Assembly: GCA_023336765.1 (NCBI GenBank)
Contig: JAMBLL010000068.1
Span: 1 to 6,255 of the forward strand
Length of the DNA: 6,255 nt
Origin: Actinomycetes bacterium
GTDB taxonomy: Bacteria > Actinomycetota > Acidimicrobiia > Spongiisociales > UBA5794
Reading direction: 5' to 3'
The notes below the pieces were generated by a model that was not told where the DNA came from, searched no databases, and was given only the letters and a program-made list of their open reading frames with translations. Each line of letters opens with the position of its first letter. Positions within the stretch are counted from its first letter, which is position 1. A program made the position numbers and the translations under genes. Positions 5,561-6,255 of this stretch are shown here, one piece after another.

Positions 5561-5787
5561 CAGTAACCCGCTGGCCGAAGATGAGAAGACGATCCGTGTG
5601 CTCGTCGATCAACAACGTCCCATCCAATAGGTGGCGTGAACCTGCCAGCGTGGAGGGAGCAGAGCAGCATGCCCCGATAGACAGGTTCATCTCCGGTTGC
5701 GTCATCAAGATACGCCTCCGCAGCAGCATGGTCATAGGACAGGAGTGCGGTGGCGCGGCCAGTGCAACGGATACAGGGAGCGATCAT
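5560..5787 (-). CDS. DUF3499-like small zinc protein
   Basis: A 75-residue protein beginning MIAPCIRCTGRATALLSYDH. It has a CxxC pair (C5, C8) and a CxxH pair (C43, H46, in LLCSLHAGRF), followed by PPIGWDVVD (52-60). The layout Cys pair, 'A...L.YD', 'LC..H..R...P.GW.VV' matches actinobacterial DUF3499 proteins, whose function is unknown; a structural zinc is likely. I chose the ATG at 5787 because family members start just before the first Cys. An in-frame ATG at 5856 would add 23 residues and overlap the thioredoxin-like gene by 26 nt. Neither start has a good Shine-Dalgarno. The gene ends in TGATG overlapping the DUF6788-like start. In other actinobacteria DUF3499 genes lie beside manB, which here is about 4.1 kb away. 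Confidence 0.75.
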   Translation of the reverse strand: MIAPCIRCTGRATALLSYDHAAAEAYLDDATGDEPVYRGMLLCSLHAGRFTPPIGWDVVDRRAHGSSSHLRPAGY

Positions 5788-5830
5788 GAGGAACCAACGG
5801 TACGGGCATTCGCGATCCGAGCCAAGGATT

Positions 5831-6223
5831 TCAATGAGATACTTTGATGTCTGCATCCCGCAGAGCACCAGCGAGCCTACGCGATGAGGGGGCACCAGCG
5901 AGGGCGGCGACCACTGTTCCTTCTCTATCGAGCACAACGGTGAGCGGGACGGCGAACACGCGCCATGATTCGAATCTCTGGGGTTCCAACTCGTGGGTGA
6001 TCTCTCGAAACGGTACACCCTTTGAACGCAGCAGGGTGACAGTCTCGGAGCACGTTGTGCACTCAAGCGATGTGAACAGCACAACGCCTGGCCGGTCACC
6101 ATCGATCTGGACAGAGAGTGTTGGATGCGGTGGCTTCTGAATCCTATTGACGACGAACGCGACAACACCTGCCACACCGAGTACTGCTACAACGAGGAGC
6201 AATCTCGCTGTTATCTCCGTCAT
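5831..6223 (-). CDS. Membrane-anchored thioredoxin-like protein
   Basis: A 130-residue protein with an N-terminal hydrophobic anchor (about 7-26) and a thioredoxin/glutaredoxin-like domain. The redox site is C55-T-T-C58 after GVVLFTSLE, the cis-proline is V92-P93 after WRVFA, and the strand VVLDREGTVV (97-106) follows. The charge pattern around the anchor does not settle orientation, but anchored proteins of this kind usually act outside the membrane in disulfide exchange. The ATG overlaps the stop of an upstream hydrophobic protein (ATGA), with GGAG 10 nt before it. That pairing recalls MauE/DoxX-type membrane proteins followed by a thioredoxin partner, which is an inference from 11 residues only. 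The domain is short compared with full thioredoxins. Confidence 0.82.
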   Translation of the reverse strand: MTEITARLLLVVAVLGVAGVVAFVVNRIQKPPHPTLSVQIDGDRPGVVLFTSLECTTCSETVTLLRSKGVPFREITHELEPQRFESWRVFAVPLTVVLDREGTVVAALAGAPSSRRLAGALRDADIKVSH

Positions 6224-6255
6224 CCGGCAGGGACTCCAGCGATGAGCGCGACACC
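6220..6255 (-). CDS. C-terminal end of an unidentified hydrophobic protein (cut by window edge)
   Basis: Eleven codons and a TGA are inside the window: GVALIAGVPAG. The hydrophobic ending suggests a membrane protein, and its stop overlaps the thioredoxin-like start as ATGA, matching the other overlaps here. A MauE/DoxX-like redox partner is the likeliest identity given the neighbour, but other frames are also open at this edge. Confidence 0.45.
   Translation of the reverse strand, partial: GVALIAGVPAG

Noticed and set aside
5788..6177. Upstream part of the 205-codon frame ending in the DUF3499-like protein
   Set aside because: It overlaps the thioredoxin-like gene almost completely and has no family features before the first CxxC, so the short start at 5787 was preferred.

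Overview
This window looks like chromosomal DNA from a moderately high-GC actinobacterium (Actinomycetota). The guess rests on a DUF3499-type zinc protein, a ManB-type phosphomannomutase and a Trm112-type protein lying close together, a combination I know from actinobacteria. GTG starts and probable leaderless promoters fit the same picture. An Acidimicrobiia-like lineage is possible, but the sequence alone does not settle it.

Layout, left to right. (1) 1-1411, minus strand: the start of a Trm112-like gene (cut by the window edge) overlaps the end of manB as ATGA. (2) 1412-1592: a divergent intergenic region with two heptamer repeat arrays, a C/G-rich hairpin and candidate -10 elements for both flanking genes. 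(3) 1593-2303, plus strand: a soluble family-2 glycosyltransferase. It converges on gtrA with only 10 bp between the stop codons. (4) 2314-5090, minus strand: a two-gene unit, a 760-residue polytopic PTPS-related/YfhO-like membrane protein followed by a GtrA-family protein, overlapping as GTGA. (5) 5091-5269: a short intergenic region dominated by two inverted heptamer arrays. (6) 5270-6255, minus strand: a tight run of four genes: the tail of an unidentified hydrophobic protein, a membrane-anchored thioredoxin-like protein, a DUF3499-like zinc protein and a DUF6788-like Cys-rich protein.

How the genes may work together. ManB interconverts mannose-6-P and mannose-1-P for nucleotide-sugar supply. 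The family-2 enzyme probably loads a sugar onto a polyprenyl phosphate. GtrA-type proteins are thought to help move such lipid-linked sugars across the membrane. The large membrane protein has GT-C-like topology and could transfer the sugar to an acceptor outside the cell. This is a coherent cell-envelope glycosylation set, inferred from families and proximity.

The most unusual signal is five short arrays of tandem 7-bp units belonging to four different sequence families. They sit at every junction that is not a start/stop overlap or a very short gap. One array encodes the C-terminal tail of GtrA, one supplies the stop codon of the DUF6788-like gene, one overlaps the putative manB promoter, and two form a 22-bp inverted pair around a potentially folded 89-nt interior. 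They resemble in kind the short tandemly repeated heptanucleotides (STRR) of filamentous cyanobacteria. No CRISPR, tRNA, rRNA or transposase gene is visible.
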